From NCBI GenBank assembly GCA_012064385.1, contig QRDG01001876.1:202379-266378 (forward strand): a stretch of DNA of 64,000 bases, in the 5' to 3' direction. The position numbers were made by a program, and so were the translations under genes. The notes under the pieces were generated by a model. That model saw nothing but the letters and a program-made list of their open reading frames with translations. It searched no databases and was not told the origin of the DNA. The stretch is from Puccinellia tenuiflora. Taxonomy: Eukaryota > Streptophyta > Magnoliopsida > Poales > Poaceae. Positions 11,397-21,725 of the stretch are shown here, piece by piece (positions within the stretch are counted from its first letter, which is position 1; each line of letters begins with the position of its first letter).

Positions 11397-13004
11397 TCAT
11401 ACGTCTCCGACGTATCTATAATTTTTGAGTGATCCATGCTAGTTTTGTGATATTGTCACATGTTTTTACTGTCATTTATATCATTTTATAGCATTTTGTC
11501 GGACTAACCTATTGACAAGATGCCCAGTGCCAGTTCCCTGTTTTTGCTGTCTTTTTGTTTCAGAAATTTACTTCTGGAAATATTCTCGGAATTGGACGAA
11601 ACTTTACGGGGATTATTTTTACGCCAAGACGAAGACAGAGACCGAAGAGGGGCACTGGAGGCGACCCACAGGGCAGGGGCGGCCTCCTGCCGCGGGTCCA
11701 GGTGGGGCCGCGGCAGGGACCCGCCTCTGGCCCTCGTGCGGCCCCTCGACCCCCTCCGACGCCTATAAATTCACTTTAACCCTAAAAACGTCAGGGCGGC
11801 CATTATTTTCCAGAAACTCGACCCCGACGCGCCGTCACCTTGAGCCCTAGTTCGGGGTCCAGTCTGAAGCTGATCCCGGCACTCTGCCGGAGGGGAGATC
11901 GATCCCGGAGGGCTCTTCATCGCCATGCCTTCCACCGGGATGAAGTGTGAGTAGTCTCACCGTGGACTACGGGTCCATGGCAGTAGCTAGATGGTAGTCT
12001 CTCACCTTTGTGCTTCATGTCTTATGATCTTGTGAGCTGCCTAACATGATCAAGATCGACTATTGTAATGCTATGTGATGTGTTTGCTGGGATCCGATGG
12101 ATTATGAAGTTATGTTCAGATTGTGCATGATTCTTATATGAGTTATTTATGTTCTTGCATGCTCTCCGATGTGTGTAGTTACTTTGACCAAGTGATTGTG
12201 TGTATCTCCAAGAGAGGGTAGTTATGCTAGATAGTGGGTTCATGCCCCCTTTTGTTCCTGGGCACGAGTGACAGAAACGTCTAAGGGCGAGGGTGTGCTG
12301 TTGCTACTAAGGGTAAAACAGCAGCGCTAGTGTCTCTTTTGATATTAGTGTTGCTTACATCATACGCTTTTCTTAATGCATATGTCTGTTGCTTGCAACT
12401 TAATACCGTTGGGTGACAGGCTGGATAGCGATCCCACGGTGGACTTATTAGACAAAGACGCAGTTGGACTCAACGGTCTTTCTTCCTTGTCGTGATGCCT
12501 CCATAAATATTATCATGTTCTTTTTGTCATAGCTAAATTGGGTTTGTGTCATGATCTTGTCAATTGCCTAGCTGTAATTTGTTCACCCATCACATGCATA
12601 TTTTATTTACTTGAGAGACTCCACTAGTGAACCCATGGCCCCCGGTCCATCTTTTTACATTGTTTACAACCTCGTTTACTTGCTTTTAATCATCATTACT
12701 CCTCTGGTCACTTTTGCATTTATTCCATTTCATCATACAATTAACCGCTTTGTGTTCTGCGAGACCGGAGAGATTGACAACCTCTCCGCCGTTGGGGGCA
12801 AAGTATTTTGGTTGAGTGTGTGCAGGTCCGCGTCTGTTGAAGGTCAAGCGCCAGAGATCTTCAACATTCACCTCGTTGTTGATTTCAAAGTCCTACTAGT
12901 TCGATAAACCTCGGTTCTTTAATTGAGGGAAAACTGCTACTATCTACAATTCCGCCTTCACTTGGGGCACCACCGAACTTTGCCAACTCTACCAGCACTT
13001 ATCA
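11397..13004 (+). mobile_element. Solo LTR of the Athila-like family
   Basis: A 1608 bp copy of the LTR at 4744-6888, on the opposite strand. It begins TCATACGTCTCC (one change from TGATACG) and ends ACTTATCA, with a perfect 5 bp target duplication AGGTT at 11392-11396 and 13005-13009. No internal domain or second LTR follows, so it arose by recombination between two LTRs of an inserted element. It carries neither the Mutator-like insertion nor the ~100 bp deletion. Confidence 0.92.
11764..11770 (+). promoter_or_regulatory. TATA box of the solo LTR
   Basis: TATAAAT lies just downstream of a GC-rich block and about 365 bp inside the LTR. The same site is present in the minus-strand copies near 850-860 and 5880-5890. 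It is the best candidate for the LTR core promoter. Confidence 0.5.
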
Positions 13005-13221
13005 AGGTTAAACTTAAGTTTGATGTGAAAGAAAGATGAACAACCTGATTTCACTAAACGAACAATAAGCTGATGCAGGGAATGTTACTTGAGATGTGGA
13101 TGTTACCCGTATTCAGGGGTCGGTGTGATCGTTGGGAGCCTAGAGTTAGACCTGAGCTAACATCAACCGTGCATGCCCGAGTGGAAAGTGGGCCTAGCAG
13201 TTTAACAGATGTGGTAAGGCC

Positions 13222-13921
13222 CACTAGTAGGAAAAGGCTTATAGGTGAGCGAAATAGCTGTTGCGCACCGCATTTTTGGTGCGCCACTAGTATTAGCCGT
13301 GGCGCACCGTAAAGCGGTGGGCCACTAGTAAGACCTTACTCGTGGCGCACCGGGTAAGTCTGTACGCCACGGCTAAGTTGGGACGTGGGCAATCGGGATG
13401 CACAGGCATACTCGTGGCGCACCTATATTTGGTGCGCCACGGCTAACTAAATACCCATGGCGCACGGAAGACTGGTGCGCCACTAGTATATGCGGTCCCG
13501 AGCACAAAATTTGGACAACACATACCCGTGGCGCATCAAATTTGGATGCACCACTAGTATGTACGTCACCGAAAAACAGTAAAGACCATGCTTTCTGATT
13601 GGCCGGAAAAAACACACTATCCGTGTGCTAGGGAATACTAGTCCCTGATTGGCTGAGAGAAGAGTCATATGGATTGATGACATGGCACACACCACGCACA
13701 GCCGGCACAGGAAAAAAATGCACACAGATGCACACCACGCACCGCACGTCTCTTCTTCCTCTTCCTTCTCGTCTTCTGCTGCACACCACATGCTAACACT
13801 GCCGCCAAGCCGCCGTAACAGGAGCGGAAAGGCTGCTCCGCCTGCACCGTCGCCTCGCCCCTGCCGGCACCAATGCCTCACCAGCGCGGAAGCCTCCGCC
13901 GACGGGCTGCTCCCCACCTCG

Positions 13922-13958
<37 letters not shown>

Positions 13959-14691
13959 CCTCCTCCTTGTCCCGTAGTCCTTGTTCCTGAGACGAGCCAC
14001 TGGTGGAGGAGCTTGCCATTGAGACAGCGCGGCGTCGACCTGCGGCTCGCGGGGGGCTTTGTGGAGTCCGTCGTCCGCTCGCCCGCGTCATGTGTGAGGC
14101 TCGTCCCCGAATATCAACCACGAATCCTCGATAGCGGCCGAGCACAAGGTCGTAGGCCCCCGGCGCGGCGTCCATGGAGCCGGGCGAGCAGGAAATCGAG
14201 ACCCCCTTGGTGCCGTTGGGAACGAAGGCCGCCCCCCTGGCGGCGGTCGAGTTCAAAGCCCTCCCGGCGTCATCGAGGAAGACCACCACGGCGGCGTCCG
14301 AGCACGAAATTGAGGCCCATCTTCCCCCATGCTCGACGCGAGAAGCCATGCATCTGGAAGCCGGAAAGACGTGGCGGCGGCGGCCGTCACATCAATTTTA
14401 TTTAATCTAGACGAGAAAACGTTAACCACGAACGGAGCCCTGCCTCCGCACGCGGACCCGGGTGGCAGCTTTTTTTTTTAATTCAGGGAACGAATACCCG
14501 TGGCGCACGTAGTGTAGTACCCGTGGCGTAGAGCGCAGAGGTGCGCCACGGCTAATTTGTTACCCGTGGCGCACCGGGGCACCTGCGCCACGGCTAAAAT
14601 GTTACCCGTGGCGTGGCAATCCGTGGCGCAGGGCCCTGCGCCACGGGTAAGCAAAACTGGTGCGCCACGGGTAACCATTTTCCTACTAGTG
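13222..14691. mobile_element. Non-autonomous CACTA element
   Basis: The ends are CACTAGTAGGAAAA at 13222 and its inverted copy TTTTCCTACTAGTG at 14678-14691, with a 3 bp target duplication GCC (13219-13221 and 14692-14694). Both subterminal regions are packed with direct and inverted copies of GTGGCGCACC and relatives (13263-13560 and 14495-14670), the usual transposase-binding arrays. The GC-rich centre has a 288-codon open frame on minus (14349-13483). It contains no transposase and partly reads through repeats; whether it is captured host sequence cannot be decided here. Confidence 0.92.
13925..13953 (+). repeat. (CT)n microsatellite
   Basis: An uninterrupted run of about 14 CT units inside the CACTA element. 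It encodes the Arg-Glu repeat seen in the minus-strand open frame. Confidence 0.95.
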
Positions 14692-15364
14692 GCCGTTGGG
14701 CCTAGTTGTGATGACAGGTGAAGTTATAATACTTGGTACCAATGGGTACACCCGTTATTCGTCACAGTTAAGCTCTTTGTGTGATCTCCGGTACACGATC
14801 CAACCCCACCTGGCTTGGACTCTGTACTGGTGGTACCCCCGTTGTTTGCTTATGCCATGTTTTGTTGTGATGCCATGTTGTCATCTTTGGACTGCTGTAA
14901 GTAGACACTTGCCATGTTTAGATTATTATTGTTGCTAGATACCTGTTGCCTGATTGCTTGACTATTCATGTCTTGTGGTTGTTTCCTTGCGAGTACATCA
15001 TTATACTCAGACTGGCTTTTCATGTGGCCAGACGTTGAGAGGATTCATCTACTATCATAGCAAGGAGATCAAGCAGGAGCGTGCTAGGGTCAGTAGCCCA
15101 GCCAGATGCCTGTGGAATGGAGTCGCACCAAGCCATTGCCGTATCTATGTATTCCACTGCCAGTTAAACTCTGTCCCGTGCCATTCTTGGCCATGATAAT
15201 TTTTCATGCCGTGATGGCCATGTAAACCATTTGTAACCCTTTGGGCATGATTGTGTAATGATATTTCCGCTATGTTGCATTGTCGTAACGTGCGTCCGGA
15301 TATCCTGGGCTGGCGCACAGGGCGACCGCCTCTCTGGCGACATGTGTCAAAGGGGGGTGCCACA

Positions 15365-15854
15365 CCTCGTACAGGAGCTCGGTCCTAGCGGCCTCAATCT
15401 CTGTTGCGCGGACGGCGGCGTTTGTGGCTGACACTGGGACAAGCAGCGGGTTGCTTGGGGGTGCCGATACTTCGGCTTCTCCTGCGGTTCCAGATGCGCC
15501 TGCGCCTCCGGTCATGTAAACCGCGACTTGTGCCGTCTCTCGATCTGGTGATAAGGTTTTTCCTAGCGGGTACCCCCAGTAACTTTCTTCGAGGGTGGGC
15601 ATGATGAGCCCAAGCTCTTGCGAGTCCATTCTTTCCACGGACTCTCCTTCTTCTTCGGCGACTTCTTCTGAATCGCCTTCTTGGGTTGGACTAACAGATC
15701 TGCTACCAATGAAACCGACGAAAACGTCGATAGATCCAAATGGGATGACGTGGCCGGTCTCTAGGTAATCGGCTTCCGGTCCTGAATCGTCAATGAGAGG
15801 TGTGCCATCGACCGTAATGATACGGCCAACGGCGAGATCTTCAGCTCCTTTCAT
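15365..15854 (-). pseudogene. Gypsy gag, N-terminal half
   Basis: Minus-strand frame that begins at an ATG at 15854 (MKGAEDLAVG), 33 bp beyond the primer binding site, and stays open until the giant LTR insertion at 15364. It is acidic and low-complexity (EEVAEEEGESVE) followed by an Ala-rich stretch; no catalytic domain is expected here. The reading frame continues in 7682-6889 after the insertion, at the codons covered by the CCTCG duplication. This shows an intact gag at the time of insertion. The function is structural, forming virus-like particles. Confidence 0.75.
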
Positions 15855-15886
15855 GGATCCTACGCGGAACGTGACGCTCTTGACTG

Positions 15887-15907
15887 CAGGCCCCACTGTG
15901 GGCGCCA
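15887..15907 (-). other. Primer binding site of the minus-strand Gypsy element
   Basis: Two bases after the LTR end the minus strand reads TGGCGCCCACAGTGGGGCC. It starts with TGG as tRNA-primed sites do and resembles PBSs of several grass Gypsy families. I cannot name the tRNA with certainty. Confidence 0.65.
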
Positions 15908-15909
15908 AC

Positions 15910-16405
15910 TGTCGTGGGTTTGTCACGTCAGGTGTCATGGATGACTTCATAGGTGTGGGATTACGCGAGTCAAGCATCTCCAAACTTGGGATCGTAGGAA
16001 CAAAGATCGACACAGATTTACCCAGGTTCGGCCCCCTCAATGTGAGGTAAAAGACCTACTTCCTGCCTACCCTCGATTGGTATTGATATGATATTCGAGG
16101 TGTTACAATGGAGGCGATCCGATCTAGTACTCGCCATATGAACTAGGGTTTAAGGGCTTGACCCTCTCTAAGTCCTGCGAGTCCTCTTTATATGCACAGA
16201 GGTTCGTCAGGTTACAAGAGTTCTACACGAAGCCTGATTGTCTTCTTGCCTTCCAAGGCAAGTTAACACCGACCTTCTGGAGCCTTCCTTTGGTAGGCTG
16301 CGATTCTAGGCCAGCCCATCTCTATGTGGCCCAATAATGGTGGTGTAGTCATAAGTCGCTATTTTTGGGTTTTGAATAAGTCGCGGGTTAATTATTCCCC
16401 CGACA
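15910..16405 (-). mobile_element. 5' LTR of the minus-strand Gypsy element
   Basis: A 496 bp LTR with inverted ends TGTCG (16405) and CGACA (15910). Next to the outer end is CCATC (16406-16410), the likely 5 bp target duplication, whose partner is outside the window. A block reading CAGATTTACCCAGGTTCGG on plus is shared with the LTR fragment near 55470, so the two belong to related families. Confidence 0.82.
16186..16193 (-). promoter_or_regulatory. TATA box in the 496 bp LTR
   Basis: Minus strand reads ATATAAAG about 215 bp inside the LTR, the usual place for a short Gypsy LTR promoter. Confidence 0.5.
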
Positions 16406-16410
16406 CCATC

Positions 16411-16611
16411 GTCGTTGGCCGCGCATCGCGCTTCGGCTCCATCGGCTATGTTCAGGACGAAACCTTCGTCCCGGCGAGAGACGGACTCATCGCCTACACC
16501 CTTGTTCCAGTCGGCAACATCAAGCTCTTCATCGGCCTCACCCCTGAGGCCATGGGCTTCCCGAGGAACCACACCATTTTTTCGCCCACCCGCCACCCAG
16601 AGTTTGACTAG
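16411..16611 (+). pseudogene. 3' fragment of an unrecognised gene, cut by the Gypsy insertion
   Basis: Directly outside the Gypsy target site a plus-strand frame stays open for 66 codons and ends at TAG 16609-16611. The product (VVGRASRFGSIGYVQDETFV, then LFIGLTPEAMGFP) has a normal, non-repetitive composition and looks like real protein. I do not recognise the family. The upstream part of the gene, if present, should lie to the left of the window, beyond the nested block. Without it the start and function cannot be given. Confidence 0.45.
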
Positions 16612-17000
16612 GGATATGCGGCTTAAAACTTTGACTAACTTGCATTTTACCTTATATCATCTTCCGGTCTTCATCTTCCCTACATTTTTGCTTGAATATT
16701 CCATCCTGCCTAGCAACTCTAATTATGGTTGATAGCGATGGGTTTTTTCCATTTATGGTTGCCAAACTGTAGGTGTCTATCAGTTGTATTTGTAAGATGA
16801 AATGTGCATGCCCTTAGTGAAAGGAATTTCCTATTTGTGTTTTGATGTGCCTATCTGCATGTTATGATGTGCCTATTCTTCAGAGTATATTGCTCTTTGC
16901 ATGCTAAAAAAATTAAAATGCTATTGGCATGGGATTCTTGAAATACCTATTTTAGTTGTGCATATAGATTGATGAACTTAATTGTTTCTGGTTTATGCTC
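16612..17000 (+). other. AT-rich spacer between two exon-like segments
   Basis: Non-coding, AT-rich, with no repeat structure that I recognise. It could be an intron or the 3' UTR of the preceding fragment. It ends in TTTATGCTCCTAG, a good splice acceptor shape. Confidence 0.4.
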
Positions 17001-17004
17001 CTAG

Positions 17005-17165
17005 ATTTCGAAGGATTTACCAATGACCTCAGATGTGCAGTTGCAGCGCTTCAAGCACACGTAGATCCATCAAAACTACCATTGTCTTTTGCGACTATCC
17101 ATGCACCTCGGATACAGATGGAGGACATCATTTACAACCCTACTATAGATGGCGACAATAGATAA
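17005..17165 (+). pseudogene. Exon-like segment, unrecognised protein
   Basis: After the acceptor-like CTCCTAG the plus strand reads 53 codons (FEGFTNDLRCAVAALQAHVD, then LPLSFATIHAPRIQMEDIIY) and stops at TAA 17163-17165. Composition is that of a normal protein C-terminus. It may be the last exon of the gene whose fragment lies at 16411-16611, but I could not find a donor that joins them in frame. Function unknown. Confidence 0.35.
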
Positions 17166-17544
17166 TTTAGAATCGTTTATTTACTCCAAAAATCATTTTC
17201 ATAATTATGATGTGAGGCAATTGTGAGATATGTCTTAGCTTTCCAACCATCTGGACATCATACTACTACCTTCTATGTGTATAGGCCCTATGTGTTCTTG
17301 CGCCACAAGTTACAATTTGGCTCCGACTATATTAATATATATTGCCTGGCGTATTAGCTATGGTGTGGTTAATATAGCACTACACTTTTGCACCCGGTGT
17401 TGATGATTTTGTCAAGTTTGTATTCATTAGCTTTCTATGTCGCTTATATTCAAATATTATCTGTCGTCTCATGAATCTGTATAACACAAGAGTATTCTGG
17501 GCAAAATATTTTTTGAATCAAATGGTGGCACGCGGCAAGCCGCG
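17166..17544. other. Intergenic, nothing recognised
   Basis: AT-rich sequence with no open frame, tandem repeat or TE terminus that I can support. It could contain the 3' UTR of the preceding exon-like segment. Confidence 0.4.
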
Positions 17545-17684
17545 CTTTCGAAACTAGTATTCAACATAGAAGGGAGATTACAAGCATCAGAACACATGCA
17601 CTACAAACAACTCGCTTTCAAAACTAGTATTCAACATAAGAGGAAGATTACAAGCATCAGAACACACACGCTACAAACAACTCG
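17545..17684 (+). repeat. 70 bp direct tandem duplication
   Basis: Two adjacent 70 bp units (17545-17614 and 17615-17684) starting CTTTC(G/A)AAACTAGTATTC and ending CTACAAACAACTCG, about 90 percent alike. Confidence 0.9.
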
Positions 17685-19320
17685 AAAACGGAAACAGAGA
17701 CAACGGCAGGACGAAGAAGAATCGCTGCAGAACCTCCAGCAAGCGCATCTCCAAACCTTCACTGCAACGCCACCGGCACCGAGGAAGAGAAGCGAGCACC
17801 ACCACATCTGGATGAGGGAGAACCACCAGATTTGAAGCCAGGAGTTACCCGCCGCAAGCAGCGGAACCTTGAACGTTGAAACGACCATGCCAGGCCACCC
17901 TGTCGTCCAGCCCCAGACCCAGCCCCAGACCCAGCACCAGCCGCCGCCGTGCCGGATCCTCCACCAAGCAGCCACCCAGCCTTCCGTAGCGAGCTCCAAC
18001 AGACACTGCCGAGACCTGAGACCGAAATCGATCTCCGGAAGAAAACCACCCGGATTCCTCTCGGCGCCGGAGAAGACAACCGAGAAGAGCAGACGAAGCC
18101 GGAGGTACAAAAATCCCAACCGATCTGCCGGCACCGCCGCCATGCCGACAGATCGAGGGAACCCTAGATCCCCTCTCCCGGAAGAGAAGAGGAACACCAG
18201 ATCTGCCGAATCCGAGGATCCGCAGACCACACCATCCGCGAGCTCCTCAACGCCGGGGACACCGCCGTTGAGGTGGGGTTGGAGCTCCGGACACCTTATT
18301 CCTCGCCGCGGCACCACCACCACCCGAGCGCCGCCGGCAGAAAACCTACTCCTACCGCTATCTACAGGCCCGACGCGAGGACCCGAGGTTCTCCTCACCT
18401 CCCGCCGCCGGAGCGGCGGACGGAGGCAAGGAGAACCCCAGGAGTCGCCGGCCGACGACGGAGGAAAAGAAGCCGCCTCCCTTTTCGCCTCTCTCAACTG
18501 TAGCGAGGGGAAAAGAGGTGGACGGGGACGAGAGGGGTGTTGGGCACTACTAGTCAAATTCGCCAGGTGGGCAGTACTACCACTTGTGCAAATCACGTTG
18601 GTAAAAATTAAAGAATCCTCCTTGAAAATTGAGCGGGTGGGATATTCGGATTATATATATTTAATAAGTGGACCAATGGCAGTTACGGTGCTCCCCATCC
18701 CCGCCCGCTCTCCGGTGCTCCTATATCTGAAACAATTAAAATCTGAATAAAATTCAAGTCTGAAAATTATTTCAAACCTATTTTTCCCAAATTAGGATTT
18801 TTTATTTTTTTTGTAAATAGGCACAATTCTTTTAATTTGAACATTTTCAAATCCTTAATTTTTCCATATTTCAACTCGTTTGAATTTTGCTTTTTCAAAT
18901 TTGAACGTTCTCGAAATATGAAGATATTTTGGAATCTAAAAAATTCCAAATCATAAAACTTATCTAAAATCTGAATACCTTTCGAAAATAGAAAAGAAAC
19001 AAAAAAGAATGCAAAAGAAAAAATATCAAAATGGGCCAGCCCACTACGTGGCTCCTTGAGGCGGCGCGGCTCCGCGCCTCATCCCAAGCCATCGCCGGAG
19101 ACTCCTCATTGGCCGAAGCCGCCGCCACGCCTAATGTCGTCATCTCCTCGATAGCCTAAGCAACGGCATCCGTACTATCTTAACAGTTCCAAGCGGCTTA
19201 ACTCACATCCCCACATCTAGGGGTGTAGGGCGCCGCCCGAATCCGTCCCGCAAAATAGTGAAAATAGGCAAAGTTAGTTATGATTGCTCTGCTAATATTT
19301 AGTTTGTTTTGAACTAACTA
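17685..19320. other. GC-rich ORF block, then AT-rich tract
   Basis: 17685-18545 is GC-rich with open frames on both strands (321 codons on minus from 18596; 293 on plus from 17869). The minus frame is Trp, Gly and Ser rich without domains and resembles the 5' region of grass LINEs, but there is no RT. I do not call a gene. 18750-19020 is AT-rich and non-coding. 19020-19200 is GC-rich and unassigned. Confidence 0.35.
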
Positions 19321-19323
19321 CTA

Positions 19324-19472
19324 CTCACTCCGTTTTTAAATATAAGATGTTGTGCATGTTGTCTAGATGCGGACTGATATGAGTGACTCTACACACTAAA
19401 ACATTTTAGATATCAGTGGATACGTATGAATATGGAAATGGCTAAAACATGTTATATCTAAAACGGAGGGAG
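19324..19472. mobile_element. Stowaway (Tc1/mariner) MITE
   Basis: A 149 bp element with ends CTCACTCCGTTTTTAAATAT and ATATCTAAAACGGAGGGAG, flanked by TA at 19322-19323 and 19473-19474. This is the classic Triticeae Stowaway signature. Confidence 0.9.
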
Positions 19473-19474
19473 TA

Positions 19475-20578
19475 GTCTACTACTTATGCGGGCCTTGGCA
19501 GGATGCCCCTTGCAAAGTGCAACCCTACGCACAGCCAGTGCCCAAGCCGCCACCACTCGGCCGTCAGTGCCGACACTCGCTGGCACCGCGCGCCCGCTAT
19601 GCGGCGGCTCTACCATCCAAGATCTGGAAGAGTGGATGCCCGGAGATCCTTCACCGAGGGACGGTGAGGGCATTTCTCTGCGGTGCTGCAAAAACTTATG
19701 TCGATTGGCGGCACATCAAACTCATCTCGTTCCCTGCGATTCACGCAGATGCTCCATTTGCCTGTACTTTGTTCTGAGAGTGGAAACAGAGTGAGGTTAC
19801 TGTAAACCATCGCCCATAGGTGAAAAGCTCAATTTTAAATTTTTGATTCTCATAAGATGTTTCAAAACACAGGGAATGTAATCTCAAAGATTGGTAAAGC
19901 AAAAGGTTGAAAGCAACCTGAATCTGTAGGCAGTGTGATCAACATTTTTGTGATCATGCTTAATCTTTCTCTGAACAGGCTTGTCGGCAATTTCCAGTTA
20001 GTTTTTATTGTTCTTAACTTGTTGTTACTTAGGCAATCGGCATCTAAAGCAACTCATCTTTGCATAATTAGGCCCAATGACGTTTGCGGCTGGTCACATG
20101 CCACAGGGTTGAGAGGTTACCAACAATCACAAACCATATTAAATGTAAGCAGTTTGCATACAAAGCATCGTGATAGTAGTACCTAAATACCTCTTCAATG
20201 TTTAAGGTTCGGCGTTACATACAGGACACTTTGACTGCTCTAAGGCGTCAAACTTGAGAGGGGTAAAACGAACTGCATGGAAAGAGAGGACTTTAACGAC
20301 ACCTCTGGAAACAAATCCCGAAGTCCTATTTGATTCGACTGTTTTTCATAAGAATTTTGGAGGACTGAAATACTTAGGAATCTTCTGATGTGTGTTATCT
20401 GAAGACATAGCACGGAGTGTATGTAGTCTGCCAACTATTTACTAGTAATTTCTGCCTCGACATGCAAAATCTTGCAATAAGGGCAAAATGACTATTTGTC
20501 CCCACAATGAATACTAGTACTAGTATGTGGTTACAATTATTTGAAATGATTCTTAACTGTCTGACTACCTTTGAACAG
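19475..20578 (+). other. Upstream region of EXO70-A; no first exon identified
   Basis: A moderately GC-rich stretch (19480-19790) has short overlapping frames that I do not recognise, one with a donor-like GACGGTGAGG at 19660-19670. The remainder is AT-rich. The last ~150 bp before 20579 is related to the corresponding region before EXO70-D exon 2 (shared TTGCAATAAGGGCA near 20473 and 53437), so it is the 3' part of a shared intron. Confidence 0.4.
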
Positions 20579-21263
20579 ATGTAATGGGGTTGCTTGTAAT
20601 CTTTATAAGATGGAGAAGGCTTTGAGAGGAACATTTCTGGACACCCATAGCAGCAACGAATCTACAATTCATCCAGCAAATGGCCTTCTCATACAAGGCC
20701 TGAAAGATCTGGAGCAGTCGGCACGCCACACCAATGAGCATTGCTCTCACATGCTTGATTCCTGGGCCCGCGAGCTCGAGAAAGATGCAGAGATGGTGTG
20801 CCAAGGTGAAAAGGGCAGAAAACACATGTTCCTCTTGAATAACACATTTGGTGTTTTGCAAATCCTGAGGCGTCAAAGAGCATCATTGTCCAATGTAGAA
20901 CTGGTGAGCACCGTCACTTCAATGATCCAGCGATACAAGAAGAGCTACTTCGATGAGTGTTGGGTTCCTCTGAACAACACTCTCCAATTGAACTTGGACG
21001 AGTTTACTGCCGAATTTCTTCTCACCTGTGGTAACCAGAGGACATGGAAGGTTACAGCTGAGCTTAGGTACAAACTGCGAGAAGAGATAGTGGATGTAAT
21101 TGTTCCACCCTATGAGGTTTCCTTCTCTGCACTGCTGGAAAACCGAAGCCGGTTTTCAGGGGTGCTCTGTTCAGTCGAACGAGTCATTGCAGGAAAGAAG
21201 AAACAAAAGAGATATAGTGGTGAGGAACTGAAAGAAGAGATAAGAGTGTTGTTTGAAGGATGA
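20579..21263 (+). CDS. EXO70-like protein A, C-terminal exon
   Basis: An open exon of 227 codons that ends at a TGA at 21261-21263. It opens after the acceptor TTGAACAG. The product matches the C-terminal half of EXO70, the exocyst subunit that tethers secretory vesicles at the plasma membrane. Family landmarks: HPANGLLIQGL near residue 33, the MFLLNN box, YKKSYFDECWVPL, the region TWKVTAELRYKLREEIVDVI, and the terminal YSGEELKEEIRVLFEG. Full EXO70 proteins are about 600 residues, so the N-terminal CorEx region and first domain are absent here. No first exon is identified upstream, so it may be a truncated gene or pseudogene. The closest relative in the window is EXO70-D, which shares intron, exon and 3' flank. 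It converges with EXO70-B, 1.47 kb away. Clade (possibly the grass-expanded FX group) needs a tree. Confidence 0.8.
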
Positions 21264-21725
21264 ATAGCTAGCTAATGGCGGAGCAGAGGACACTGGACTT
21301 GTAGATGGCCGTTGCATTTATCATACCAGAATGTAGTGGCTTCCTGCCATGGCCTTGATAGCTGTATCTGTGCTTGTATATTTATTTTCTTTGAAATTGT
21401 ACCTTTTGTAGTACTCATACAGATGCCATTTTGTGATAATTCTAGATACCAGAGTTACCAAGCCATTTTGTTGGAGAATAGAAGGTAGAGCAGTTATCAA
21501 ACCATGAGGTGTAGGTTAGAAGCATATTAAGTTAGCAGTTTTGTCTCTATTCTCATGCACGGCTCAGTTGACAAGTTCAAAATATAAAAGAAAGTGAGCA
21601 CACGTATTCTTCGGATTCAAACAAGAAAGCATATTTATTTTCCTGGAGAAGCTTGCTACCACAACCTGAAATACACTTTGTACTTATGCTTCGTTAGTAA
21701 ATCTACTACCTGGCATGCGATTTTA
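21264..21725 (+). other. 3' UTR and flank shared with EXO70-D
   Basis: Aligns by eye with 54218-54690 (GAGGACACTG, GGCCGTTGCATTT, CAGATGCCATTTTGT, GTGTAGGTTAG, then CTGGCATGYGA). The duplication that made A and D therefore included at least 450 bp of downstream sequence. Confidence 0.7.

Larger units (their letters stand above)
7683..15364 (+). mobile_element. Giant (4.6 kb) solo LTR with nested insertions
   Basis: The unit begins TGTAACATCC at 7683 and ends GGTGCCACA at 15364, flanked by the 5 bp duplication CCTCG (7678-7682 and 15365-15369). Subtracting the nested solo LTR and the CACTA element, with one copy of each target duplication, leaves about 4.6 kb with no coding domain, no PBS and no internal direct repeat of its ends. 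A TG...CA unit with a 5 bp TSD and no internal domain fits a solo LTR of a large-LTR Gypsy or LARD-type family. A complete non-coding LARD-like element is less likely. Its layout (AT-rich start, GC-rich middle, tandem repeats) resembles that of the 3.66 kb LTRs at 56295 and 60392, although the sequence is different. Confidence 0.75.

Noticed and set aside
13483..14349. 288-codon minus frame in the CACTA element as a transposase or gene
   Set aside because: No transposase motif; part of it reads through CT repeats and subterminal repeats.
16306..16596. 96-codon minus frame over the Gypsy border
   Set aside because: It crosses the LTR end and is antisense to the better plus-strand fragment.
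17631..18596. 321-codon minus frame as a gene
   Set aside because: Trp/Gly/Ser rich with no motif; opens together with a plus frame in GC-rich DNA. Possibly a LINE 5' region, not supportable.
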